DNA from: Sphingomonas daechungensis
GTDB taxonomy: Bacteria > Pseudomonadota > Alphaproteobacteria > Sphingomonadales > Sphingomonadaceae
Assembly: GCF_014489495.1 (NCBI RefSeq)
Contig: NZ_CP060780.1
Span: 372,001 to 436,000, forward strand
DNA length: 64,000 nucleotides
Reading direction: 5' to 3'
A model generated the notes under the pieces. The model was not told the DNA's origin and did not search any database. It worked only from the letters and a program-made list of their open reading frames with translations. A program made the position numbers and the translations under genes. This document shows positions 36,195 to 44,420 of this stretch, piece by piece (positions within the stretch are counted from its first letter, which is position 1; every line of letters starts with the position of its first letter).

Positions 36195-38249
36195 CTACTG
36201 AGGGCCGTTGAGATACTTCCCCAGCCAGCTGAACACCTCATCGTACCACTGAACCGAGTTCTTCGGCTTCAAAACCCAGTGGTTCTCGTCAGGGAAGATC
36301 AGCAGGCGCGAAGGAATGTCGCGCCGCTGGAGTGCCGTGAACGCCGCGATTCCCTGCGTGTAGGGAATGCGAAAGTCGTTCTCGCTGGTGATGACCAGTT
36401 GCGGCGTCTTCCACGCGGTCACGTAATTCGCCGGATTCCACTGCTCGAACGCCTGCGGGTCCTCGTAATAGGGCTTTCCGCCATGCTCCCACTCGTCGAA
36501 CCACAGCTCTTCGGTTTCGTAAGCCATGGCACGGGCATCGAAGACGCCATCGTGCTGGACCAGGCACTTGAACCGATCGGGCCAGCGGCCTTCGATCCAG
36601 TTCATCATGTAGCCGCCGTAAGAGCCGCCAGCCGCGCAGGCCTTGTCGACGTCGAGCTGGGCATCGTTCGCGGTCGCGAACGCCAGGCCCTTTTGCAGAT
36701 CCTCTAGCGGCCAGCCGCCCCAATTCTTGTTGATCGCGTCGGTGAAGGCCTGTCCGTATCCCGTGGAGCCGTGGAAATCGACGGACACCGCCGCATAGCC
36801 GGGACCAGTGAAAACGCGCGGATTCCAGCGGAACGACCAACTGTTCGCGAACGTGCCCTGCGGGCCGCCGTGGACAAGCAGCAGGACGGGGAGCTTGGCG
36901 GCCGCGGCGTATTGCGGGCCACCGGGCTTCAGCGTCCATCCCCAGACGACGTCGTTGTTGGCGCCCTTGAAGCTGAACTTCTTGAGGGTGACCGGGTCGA
37001 GCTTAGCGAGAAGCTCGCGGTTTGCGTACGTGAGTTGCCTGGTCTTCCCGCTACGGTTGAGGAGGTAAATGTCGTCCGGCGCCATGATGCTGTTCATGGT
37101 CGCGACCGCGCCTCCGTTCGGGAGAGCGCGGACATTGCCATAGTGACCGTCCTTGGTGAGGCGCGTGACCTTGCCGGTAAGCGCGTCGACGCGGAACACC
37201 GGCTGCTCCAGCGTATCTTCGGCGGTGACGAGCAAGCTCTTGCCGTCGCGGGCCCATTCGATCGAGCCGACGCTACGATCCCAGCCCTGCGTCAAGGCGC
37301 GGGTTTGGCCCGTCGCGAGGTCGCGAAGCTGGAGGACCTGGCGGTCGGCCTCATACCCAGCGCGCGCCATCGCGAAGTAAGCGAGCGTCCGGCCGTCGGG
37401 CGACACCGCCGGCAGGTTGTCGGTGCCGTCGTTGGCGTCGGTCAGGTTGACCGGCGGAGTGCTGCCGTCCGCGGGGCTCGCAAAGATGTCGAGGTTGGTC
37501 GAGAGCGGCTCGATCCGCCCCGCCTCACGAAGCGCGAAGAAGACGGTCTTGCCGTCCGGCGCGAAAGCGATCTCCTCGCCGCCGCCCATTGGTTTCGATG
37601 GCGTGTCGCCCTCCAACTGGCCGGTAAGGCGAACGCCACCGCCGGTCAGCTTCCCGCCTTCGATCGGGAAGGCATAGATGCGCGAACGCGTGCCCGGCTC
37701 AGCCCAGCTGTCCCAGTGACGAACGAATAGCTTGTCGTAGGTCCGGCCACTGCCCGCCGGCTTCGCTGGAAACGTCGTCGCGGCGCAGGCAAGGTCCGGG
37801 CAGTCCTTCTGATCGGCCCAGACGACGACGCGATCGCCGGCCGGCGAAAGCTTGAAGCCGGAAACGTCCGCGCCGAAATCGCTGATCTGTTGCGAAGCCC
37901 CGCCGACCGGCATGCGGAAGAGCTGGTCGCGGTCGCCTGACTTCATCAGGAAGTAGAGCGCGCCGTCACTGCCGAACACCGCGTCATGGCCCTTCTCCGC
38001 TCCGGCCACGCGCTGCGGAGTCGCACCAGGTCGGGTCAGGTCGAGGAGGTAGAGCGTATTGTTTCGCTTGTTCGCGTCGAAGTCGGTGTCGGAGATGGTG
38101 AACACCGCCCACTTGCCGTCCGGCGAGATTTCCGGCGCACCGACGCGATGCATCGACTGCATGTCGGTCGCGGTCATCGGGCGAGCAACGACTGGGGAAG
38201 CGGAAACGAACGCGGCAACCAACGCAGCCGCACGCAACGATTTTACCAT
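36195..38249 (-). CDS. S9 family peptidase (dipeptidyl aminopeptidase/acylaminoacyl-peptidase type), secreted
   Basis: This 684-residue serine peptidase has a signal peptide ending ...SPVVARPMTA. Residues 35-400 form a beta-propeller of WD40-like PD40 repeats (for example APEISPDGKWAVFTISDTDF and LPAVSPDGRTLAYFAMARAG) that gates access to the active site. The C-terminal alpha/beta-hydrolase domain has the nucleophile AAGGSYGGYMMNWI, the acid in VITSENDFRIPYTQ and His in FPDENHWVLKPKN. It would cleave oligopeptides in the periplasm. It lies between popZ and valS on the same strand. Confidence 0.92.
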   Translation of the reverse strand: MVKSLRAAALVAAFVSASPVVARPMTATDMQSMHRVGAPEISPDGKWAVFTISDTDFDANKRNNTLYLLDLTRPGATPQRVAGAEKGHDAVFGSDGALYFLMKSGDRDQLFRMPVGGASQQISDFGADVSGFKLSPAGDRVVVWADQKDCPDLACAATTFPAKPAGSGRTYDKLFVRHWDSWAEPGTRSRIYAFPIEGGKLTGGGVRLTGQLEGDTPSKPMGGGEEIAFAPDGKTVFFALREAGRIEPLSTNLDIFASPADGSTPPVNLTDANDGTDNLPAVSPDGRTLAYFAMARAGYEADRQVLQLRDLATGQTRALTQGWDRSVGSIEWARDGKSLLVTAEDTLEQPVFRVDALTGKVTRLTKDGHYGNVRALPNGGAVATMNSIMAPDDIYLLNRSGKTRQLTYANRELLAKLDPVTLKKFSFKGANNDVVWGWTLKPGGPQYAAAAKLPVLLLVHGGPQGTFANSWSFRWNPRVFTGPGYAAVSVDFHGSTGYGQAFTDAINKNWGGWPLEDLQKGLAFATANDAQLDVDKACAAGGSYGGYMMNWIEGRWPDRFKCLVQHDGVFDARAMAYETEELWFDEWEHGGKPYYEDPQAFEQWNPANYVTAWKTPQLVITSENDFRIPYTQGIAAFTALQRRDIPSRLLIFPDENHWVLKPKNSVQWYDEVFSWLGKYLNGPQ

Positions 38250-38342
38250 GCAGGCGACCTAGCGGGGCGCGCGCCGCCGTTCAATATCCCGATGCTGACC
38301 TAAAATGCCGGGCCCTGGATCAATTTCAGGGTGACGTCAGTG

Positions 38343-38756
38343 CTAGACCGGCCGTCCCGTAATCCGCGAGATTTCGCGCTTCACATGCTCATCGACGAGG
38401 CGCGGAAGATTGTCGTCGAGCCATTGCTTCAGCATCGGCCGAAGCATTTCGCGGATCATGTCCTCCAGCGGATTGCCCTGCGGAGGAGGCGGGGCGCTTG
38501 CGGCGACGGTGCTGAGCTGGTCGAGCGCGCTTCGCGTGGCGCCGGCTGTCGCGGCGTCGATGAGGGGCGGGCCGGCGTCAGCCTTCAGCGCGACTTCTTC
38601 CTCCAGTTCGAGGACATCGTCGTCGGCGCTGTCCTGATAATCCTGCTGGACCTCATTGCTGGGCTGCGCGGTCCGTGCATCCTTGTCCTCCGCGATCACT
38701 TTCTTGATCGAGGCAAGGATGTCTTCCATCGAAGGTTCGCGGCCGGAAGCAATCAT
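38343..38756 (-). CDS. popZ: PopZ-like polar organizing protein (DUF2497)
   Basis: PopZ self-assembles at cell poles, anchors the chromosome origin through ParB and recruits cell-cycle factors in Caulobacter and relatives. The 137-residue protein shows the expected three parts: an N-terminal helix (EPSMEDILASIKKVIAEDKD), an acidic and proline-bearing disordered middle (residues 30-93, with SAPPPPQGN), and C-terminal oligomerisation helices (LEDMIREMLRPMLKQWLDDN, then LPRLVDEHVKREISRI). It lies 15 bases after tolC, close to valS. I recall a similar popZ/valS proximity in Caulobacter. Confidence 0.88.
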   Translation of the reverse strand: MIASGREPSMEDILASIKKVIAEDKDARTAQPSNEVQQDYQDSADDDVLELEEEVALKADAGPPLIDAATAGATRSALDQLSTVAASAPPPPQGNPLEDMIREMLRPMLKQWLDDNLPRLVDEHVKREISRITGRPV

Positions 38757-38771
38757 TTACGGCGATATCGC

Positions 38772-40289
38772 TTATTGCGGCGGCTGAGTCACGCCTGTCG
38801 TAGCGGGGGCGGTCACCGGTATTCCGGTCGTCGGCGGGGCGAACGGAGCCGGGACGACATCCGGAGTGACGATCGGGCTCGCCGGCATCTCGCTGGAGTC
38901 GACGGTCCGGGTTGCGACCGGCACATATTTCGGATCACGCGCCCAGTCGCTCCAATTGCCGGCGACACGGCGGTAATTGCCGAGCGGATCGTAGAGCGGT
39001 CCGCCATCGAGGCCGAGGTCCTGCGCTTCCGCCTGTCCCATCGCGTTCAGCAGCTGGAAGCCGGCGACGTACGCGTCGCGGCGCGCCGTCACGAGCAGCA
39101 CCTGCGAATTCAGAAGCTCCTGTTCGGCATCGAGGACGTCGAGAACAGTTCGGGTACCGACGCTTTGCTCCGCGCGAACGCCTTCGAGGGCAAGTTCGTT
39201 GGCCTTCACGGCCACCGTTTGAGATTCGATCGCCTTTTGAGCCGCATGGTAGTTGGCGAAGGCGGCGCGGGTCGTCGAAACCACCGCGCGCTCAGTGCCG
39301 ACCACCTGCTCCTGAAGCTGGCCACGGAGCGCCTCCGACTGGCGGATGCGCGCTGCGGGAAGACCGCCCTGGAACAGGGGCAGGCTGACGTTGACGCCAG
39401 CGGTCGTCTGAGTGCCGGTGTTCGGCGCAGGCCCGTTGTTGCCGTTGAGGTTGTTGAGATACGTGCCGCTGATACCTGCCGAGACACTCGGCAGGCGCGT
39501 GCCCTCTGCGACGCGGATGTCATAGCCGGCAGCCACCGTCTGACGCTGGACGGAGAGCAGATCGGGATTGTCCGCAAGCGCTATCTGAACGGCCTCGGCT
39601 TCGGTATTCGGCAGTGGCGGAAGCGGTGGCGGCGGCGCCAGCGTCCCCGGCGGATGCCCCATCACTTCGCGATAGCGCGCTTCGCTCGCGGTCTGCTGCC
39701 CGATCGCGAGCGCCAGGCGCGAGCGACCCAGCTGGAGCCGCGCCTCGGACTGAGCCACGTCGGTGCGGGTGAGATCGCCGATCTCGAAGCGGTCGTTGGT
39801 GGCCTGGAGGTTGGTCTCCAGCACCTTCACGTTGTTGGCGTTGAGCTCGACGGTGGCGCGGTCGCGAATGACGTCCATGTAGGACGCAACAGCCTGGGTG
39901 AAGACGTCACCTTCAACCGCGCGCAACGTTGCACGGCCAGCTTCAACGCGCTTCTCCGCAGCCTTGACCGAGTTTTTGACCCGACCGCCGCTGAACAACG
40001 GATAGCTGAGATCGGCGCCGACCGAGAGGGTCGGACCGCTGCCGCCAGTGTCGAGGATGCCGCTGCGCGACAGATCCTTATTGATGCCGGCGGTCGCGCT
40101 CAGCGTGGGGCGTCCGGCAGCCTTGGCGATTGCCACGTTGGCGTCGGTCGCCCGCAAGGACTCGCGCTGTCCCGTCAGTGTCGGGTTCGTCTGGTAAGCA
40201 GACACGAGCGCCTCGCGCAGCGTGTCGGCCGAAGCCGTTCCAGCCAGCAGCACTGCGGCGATGGTGGCAATGGCGGTGTTGCGGATCAC
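38772..40289 (-). CDS. tolC: TolC family outer-membrane efflux channel
   Basis: This is a 505-residue trimeric channel protein that spans the outer membrane and periplasm, serving type I secretion and multidrug efflux. It has a signal peptide (IATIAAVLLAGTASADT), then two repeats of the outer-membrane efflux domain. The repeats begin LREALVSAYQTNPTLTGQRE and AEAVQIALADNPDLLSVQRQ. Other conserved parts are DLSYPLFSGGRVKNSV, VNVSLPLFQGGLPAARIRQS and GTRTVLDVLDAEQELLNSQV. It ends in a long proline/threonine-rich tail with no clear role. It is 20 bases downstream of pcm, so co-transcription is likely, as is common in alphaproteobacteria. Confidence 0.92.
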   Translation of the reverse strand: MIRNTAIATIAAVLLAGTASADTLREALVSAYQTNPTLTGQRESLRATDANVAIAKAAGRPTLSATAGINKDLSRSGILDTGGSGPTLSVGADLSYPLFSGGRVKNSVKAAEKRVEAGRATLRAVEGDVFTQAVASYMDVIRDRATVELNANNVKVLETNLQATNDRFEIGDLTRTDVAQSEARLQLGRSRLALAIGQQTASEARYREVMGHPPGTLAPPPPLPPLPNTEAEAVQIALADNPDLLSVQRQTVAAGYDIRVAEGTRLPSVSAGISGTYLNNLNGNNGPAPNTGTQTTAGVNVSLPLFQGGLPAARIRQSEALRGQLQEQVVGTERAVVSTTRAAFANYHAAQKAIESQTVAVKANELALEGVRAEQSVGTRTVLDVLDAEQELLNSQVLLVTARRDAYVAGFQLLNAMGQAEAQDLGLDGGPLYDPLGNYRRVAGNWSDWARDPKYVPVATRTVDSSEMPASPIVTPDVVPAPFAPPTTGIPVTAPATTGVTQPPQ

Positions 40290-40309
40290 GACCTACGAAC
40301 TCCGGATAA

Positions 40310-40960
40310 TCAGAAAGTGAACACTCGCGGACGCTCGAAGCCGGGCAGTGCCGGCGTCGCCATGTCCGCGATCGAGATTTGCCCGAAACCGCCTCCAACC
40401 TTGCGGCCGACGAACAGGCGCGTGATCCCCTTGTCGACGATCGCCCCGCCGAGCCGTCCGCCGTCCACAAGCTGGTCGATAAGCGCGTCGGGAACATACT
40501 CGACCGCGCCGTCGATCAGGATCAGGTCATAAGGCGCCTTGGCCGGATAGCCCTCCTGGAGCGGCCCTTCGATGGGCTTGGCGCGGTTCTTGCGGGCGAT
40601 CGCAGCCAATTCCGTAGAGGACTCAAGAGCAACCACCTCAAGGCCCAGCTCGGCCATCACGGCGGCCGAATAGCCGGTTGCGGCGCCAACAATCAGCGCA
40701 CGTTCGCCGCGCAAGGGCGTGAGCGCGGTCAACAGCAGGCCAAGGACGGCGGATGAGGTCAGCGCCCTGCCCTCACCGAGCGGGATCGATCGGTCGATAT
40801 AGGCGAGCGGCTTCAGCTCATCGGGCACGAACTTCTCGCGCGGGACGACCGACATCGCCTCGATCACCGAGGGGTCGTTCACGCCTTGCGGGCGAAGCTG
40901 GGAATCGACCATCGCCTGGCGCGCGGCCGCATAGTCCGGAACGGGTGCGTGTGCGGTCAT
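40310..40960 (-). CDS. pcm: Protein-L-isoaspartate O-methyltransferase
   Basis: Pcm methylates isoaspartyl residues in aged proteins and so starts their repair. The 216-residue protein begins YAAARQAMVDSQLRPQGVND, and has VVPREKFVPDELKPLAYID and a SAM-binding loop GERALIVGAATGYSAAVMAE. The last replaces the canonical GxGxG with GAATGYSAA, as is usual in the alphaproteobacterial Pcm-like group found upstream of tolC. Enzymatic repair activity in this subgroup is less well established. A candidate -10 box lies four bases before the ATG and no ribosome site is seen, so the message may be leaderless. Confidence 0.88.
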   Translation of the reverse strand: MTAHAPVPDYAAARQAMVDSQLRPQGVNDPSVIEAMSVVPREKFVPDELKPLAYIDRSIPLGEGRALTSSAVLGLLLTALTPLRGERALIVGAATGYSAAVMAELGLEVVALESSTELAAIARKNRAKPIEGPLQEGYPAKAPYDLILIDGAVEYVPDALIDQLVDGGRLGGAIVDKGITRLFVGRKVGGGFGQISIADMATPALPGFERPRVFTF

Positions 40961-40964
40961 GACT

Positions 40965-40995
40965 GTTATATGCTGCTAATACACCTAGGATGCAA
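40965..40995 (-). promoter_or_regulatory. Candidate promoter for the pcm-tolC-popZ unit
   Basis: On the minus strand TTGCAT (40990-40995) and TATAAC (40965-40970) are separated by 19 bases. The -10 box ends four bases before the pcm ATG, which would place transcription start at or next to the start codon. This is assigned by eye and the spacer is longer than ideal. Confidence 0.35.
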
Positions 40996-41089
40996 GGGCG
41001 GTCTTATCCGCCGACGCCGCATCCGCCAAGGGCAAGCAGTGCCCGTTGGTCGAAACTGATGGCCCGTCGGCCCGAAACCCACTCGTGCC

Positions 41090-42577
41090 CTAGCCCGCCG
41101 GACTGGCGAAGGAGCGGAGCGCATCTTCGTGCGCAGGCAGCGACGCCACAGCCCTCGCGATGTTCCCCTGAAGGTTCGCGAGAGCCTCCTTCATTTGCGT
41201 TTCCGGCATCAGGCGAGCGGCAGGATGGTAACTCAACGGCTGGAGCCGCTGCCCGAGCATGACCTGGACCCAGCTGTCGATCCGGAACAGGTCGTGCGTG
41301 TCCTGGTAGACGTGCGCGGCGTCGCGGAAGAGCGCAATGCGCTGCTTCAGCGTATCGGGAATGTCGAGGTCGCGGCAGTCGCGCCAGAAGTCCGACCCTT
41401 CGCGTTCGTTCAAATGATAGTGGAGAACGATGAAGTCGCGGATGGCTTCGATCTCGCGATTGGCCTGTTCGTTGAAGCGCTCCGAGATCGCCGGGCTGAC
41501 ACCGCGCGATGGGAAAACCTGGAGAAGCCGCGTCACCGCAATCATGATCAGGTGGATGCTGGTCGATTCCAGCGGCTCGATAAAGCCGCTCGATAGGCCG
41601 AGCGCGATGCAGTTCTTCACCCAGACCTGGGGGCGCTGGCCCGCCTTGAAGCGGATCAGCCGCGGCTCGATCAACACATCGCCTTCGAGCTTTTCATTCA
41701 GCAATTCGCGCGCTCGTTCGTCGCTCATGTGAGCGCTCGAATAGACCAGCCCATTGCCGACGCGGTGCTGGAGCGGGATCTTCCAGCGCCAGCCCGCCTC
41801 ATGCGCCATCGCCCGCGTGTACGGCCGCGGCGATTCGACCTGCCTCGTCTGCACCGCGAGCGCGCTGTCGGTCGGAAGCCACTTCGACCAGTCCTCGAAC
41901 TTGCAGCCGAGCGCCTTGTCGATCAGCAGTGCGCGGAAGCCCGTGCAGTCGATGAACAGGTCGCCCTCGACGACTTGCCCGTCCTCCAGCACGAGCGCTT
42001 CGATGTCGCCGGTTTCGCCATTCTGGCGAACCTCGCCAATCTTTCCCTCGACCCGGCGAACGCCGGCAGCCTCGGCGAGCCCGCGCAGGTAGCGGCCATA
42101 GAGGCCGGCATCGAGGTGATAGGCGTAGTTGAGCGGCACGTTGCCGGACGCCGCGAAACGCCCCTGAGCAGCTGCTTCATGCTCCAGGCAATAGGGCCCA
42201 ATGTCCTGCGCGATCCCGAGTTCGTGCGCGCGGAGCCAAAAGTGGTGGAAATCGACCATCCAGGTCGACCGGCCGATCGCACCGAACGAATGAATGTAGC
42301 GGTCGCCTTCCCGCGCCCAGTCCTCGAACGAAATGCCGAGCTTGAAGGTCGAGCCGGTCGCGCGCACGAAGTCCGCTTCGTCGATGCCCATATATTCGTG
42401 GAACGTCCGCGCCGTCGGGATGGTCGATTCGCCGACTCCGACCGTCCCGATCTCGTCGGATTCGACGAGGGTGATGTCGAGCAGGCCGCCGAGCTGATTC
42501 ACCAACGCATAGGCTGCGATCCAGCCGGCAGTCCCGCCGCCCGCGATCACGATGCGCTTGATCTTCTGTCCATCCAT
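41090..42577 (-). CDS. Tryptophan-halogenase-like flavoenzyme
   Basis: This 495-residue protein belongs to the flavin-dependent tryptophan halogenase family. The FAD motif is IVIAGGGTAGWIAAYALVNQ. The family's catalytic lysine aligns with K79 (GSTFKLGISFEDW), the WxWxIP motif is at 263-268 (GWRWKIP), and a glutamate lies at 337 in GFIEPLESTS. All functional landmarks of PrnA-type halogenases are therefore kept. Homologues in sphingomonad and Caulobacter genomes usually sit with TonB receptors, SapC and cupin-like genes, as here, and their true substrates are unknown. It starts one base after the cupin gene's stop. Tryptophan itself need not be the substrate. Confidence 0.87.
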   Translation of the reverse strand: MDGQKIKRIVIAGGGTAGWIAAYALVNQLGGLLDITLVESDEIGTVGVGESTIPTARTFHEYMGIDEADFVRATGSTFKLGISFEDWAREGDRYIHSFGAIGRSTWMVDFHHFWLRAHELGIAQDIGPYCLEHEAAAQGRFAASGNVPLNYAYHLDAGLYGRYLRGLAEAAGVRRVEGKIGEVRQNGETGDIEALVLEDGQVVEGDLFIDCTGFRALLIDKALGCKFEDWSKWLPTDSALAVQTRQVESPRPYTRAMAHEAGWRWKIPLQHRVGNGLVYSSAHMSDERARELLNEKLEGDVLIEPRLIRFKAGQRPQVWVKNCIALGLSSGFIEPLESTSIHLIMIAVTRLLQVFPSRGVSPAISERFNEQANREIEAIRDFIVLHYHLNEREGSDFWRDCRDLDIPDTLKQRIALFRDAAHVYQDTHDLFRIDSWVQVMLGQRLQPLSYHPAARLMPETQMKEALANLQGNIARAVASLPAHEDALRSFASPAG

Positions 42578-42578
42578 C

Positions 42579-43597
42579 TTAGCGATTGAGCCTTTGCAGG
42601 AGGTCGGCGCGCAAGCGGCGCGCCATCGTATCGTCGAGCGGCGAGAGGACGCCGCGCGCATGCTCCGGAAGATGCGCGCCCGCTCGCGCACCGTCTCCGA
42701 ACACGTAATAGTCGAACAGGGTCTTCCAGGCCGCCTTCTCCGCTTCGGGGCGGTCGCGGAGGCTGAGGATCGCGTGCAGCAAGGTCGTCATCGGGCTGTC
42801 GACGAAGCGCGGCGTCGCGTTCCACCAGTAGTTGATCATCACGTTGAAGGGGTCGAGCGCCTCGACATTGTGCCACCACATTGCAGGGTAGATCAGCAAG
42901 TCCCCGGTTCGAGTTCCGCCACCTGGGCCGCTTCCAGAGCTTCGCGAAACGACGGGAAGCGCTCGAAGTCCGGATCGCGCAGGTCGACCATGCTGACGAC
43001 CTGGCCGCCAGGTGTCGGCTCCAGCGGTCCCGGGTGCAGGTTCGCGATCTGGTCCGGCGGGAAGAGCGTGAAGCGACGATGCCCGACGAGGTTGCACGCG
43101 ATGTTGTTCGAGAAATCGTAATGCGTGCTGGCAATCGTCCGGTTGCCGATCCAGATGCTGGCGATCGGCGGATGCGTGTCGAAGGGCGCGAGGGTCGCAG
43201 GTAGCCGGTTCTCGCTTGCCAGCTCGGGCAGGAAGAACTCGAGGTCGGTCGAGCCAATGTAAAACGATGGCGCGTCAGGATCGTCGAGGTGATCGGCGAT
43301 ACGCTGGAGAAAATCCTTTAGCGGCACGCGCCTGGCGTCGAAGTTCAGGCCGCTGACGTCCTCATTGTAGAAGAACCGGCCGCCAATCTCGGGCGCGCCG
43401 GTGTAGCCGACAACGGGCCGGCCGGCGTCGAAGCCTGAAAGATAGTCGATGGCCGCTCGCGGGCCTTGCAGCCCCCGCTGCACCAACGGCCAGTCCTTCA
43501 CGACGCCTTTCAGGATTGCGGGCTCGCCGTGGTCAATCAGGGCTTGGATGGGCAGCGCATCGGCCCGCAACCCTTCGATGATGCGGGCGCTCTTCAT
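42579..43597 (-). CDS. Cupin-like (JmjC-type, cupin_8) oxygenase-like protein (one frameshift)
   Basis: This is a protein of about 339 residues with the cupin_8/JmjC-like fold, seen in Fe(II)/2-oxoglutarate hydroxylases. It begins KSARIIEGLRADALPIQALI and has the motif IASTHYDFSNNIACNLVGHR, with an H-x-D iron pair. The distal His is in YPAMWWHNVEALDP. One G is missing near 42901 (CCGGGGACTTG), and restoring it gives ELEPGDLLIYPAMWWHNVE. It lies between sapC, which it overlaps by four bases, and the halogenase-like gene. It may hydroxylate a protein or small molecule; no substrate is known. Confidence 0.82.
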
Positions 43598-44327
43598 CCC
43601 GCCAGGACCGGCGCGCCTTCAATCTTGCGCCGCTTGCGTTCGACGAGCCGGTTCATATTCGGAAGCGAAGAGCGAATGAAGATCGCCGGGGCGAGAAAGC
43701 CCTCGCGATGGAGCCGCTCGAGCTGGTCGCTTGCCAGCGCCTGAAATTGCTCCATGCCGATCGTGAACATCTCGCCGAGGCGATAGTGCGTCCCGTCTCC
43801 GAGCTGAACGTCGATGTCGAGCGGCTGGATAAGACCCAGTTCCTCGAACAACGCGAACATCAGGGGTGACGCCACAAGGCCTTCATGGATCAGGCCCAGC
43901 CTGCTGGTCACCATGTCGAGATAGGCGCTGTTGCCTCCGTGCTCCCTGAATAACGGCTCGCCGCTCTCCGACCCACGCGTGGGTCGTCCATATCGATATG
44001 CACGGCCAGTGCTGGTTCGGCCCCGTCGATGCCTTCGCGAATACCGAGGAAGAAGGGGCCGCGAGCAATCGTGGCTGGGATGTAGCGGGCGTCCCATCGG
44101 TCGCCGTCGAGGAAAAGATTCTCACCCTTGTCGAGGCCGAGCAGCGCAACGGCGACGTACCGGCCATCCTGGTCCTTGCGAATGAAGATCGGATATTCCC
44201 GCTGAACCTCCTCGAACTCGCCGGGGACGACGAGCGCCTGGTTCACAAGGTCGCGGTCTGCGCTGGCGATGGTCGCGACACGCAGCGACTGGTGCTCGAC
44301 ATTGTCCAGCGGAACCCGGTTCGACAA
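43594..44327 (-). CDS. SapC family protein (one frameshift)
   Basis: This protein of about 244 residues belongs to the SapC family, named after an S-layer secretion protein but of unknown role in alphaproteobacteria. The start TTG follows GGGGTGGG. Typical stretches are VPLDNVEHQSLRVATIASAD, GEFEEVQREYPIFIRKDQDG and FFLGIREGIDGAEPALAVHI. One G is missing near 43980 (CGCGTGGGTCGG), and restoring it gives DPRVGSESGEPLFREHGGNS. A perfect 13-pair hairpin separates it from the TonB receptor gene. Its constant company with TonB receptors suggests work on, or in support of, the imported ligand. Confidence 0.83.
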
Positions 44328-44349
44328 AACCCACCCCTACAAACGGAAT

Positions 44350-44377
44350 GATGCCGCTGCCCTGGGGCAGCGGCATC
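44350..44377 (-). terminator. Perfect intercistronic hairpin between the TonB receptor gene and sapC
   Basis: GATGCCGCTGCCC and its exact reverse complement GGGCAGCGGCATC are separated by only two bases, forming a 13-pair GC-rich stem. On the minus strand it is followed by a weak T-rich stretch (ATTCCGTTTG). It could act as a partial terminator or as a barrier to 3' decay that keeps receptor mRNA more abundant than the downstream genes. Confidence 0.7.
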
Positions 44378-44420
44378 ACACTTACTGCTTACTAACAGAC
44401 CTTATCCAGTGCGAAGCTTC

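Noticed and set aside
35187..36707. 506-codon plus-strand open frame opposite valS and the S9 peptidase gene
   Set aside because: It crosses the ends of two genuine antisense genes and shows no family motif.
38331..40532. 733-codon plus-strand open frame opposite popZ and tolC
   Set aside because: It is antisense to two well-supported genes, Arg/His/Ala-rich, without family resemblance. Long antisense frames are expected in GC-rich DNA.
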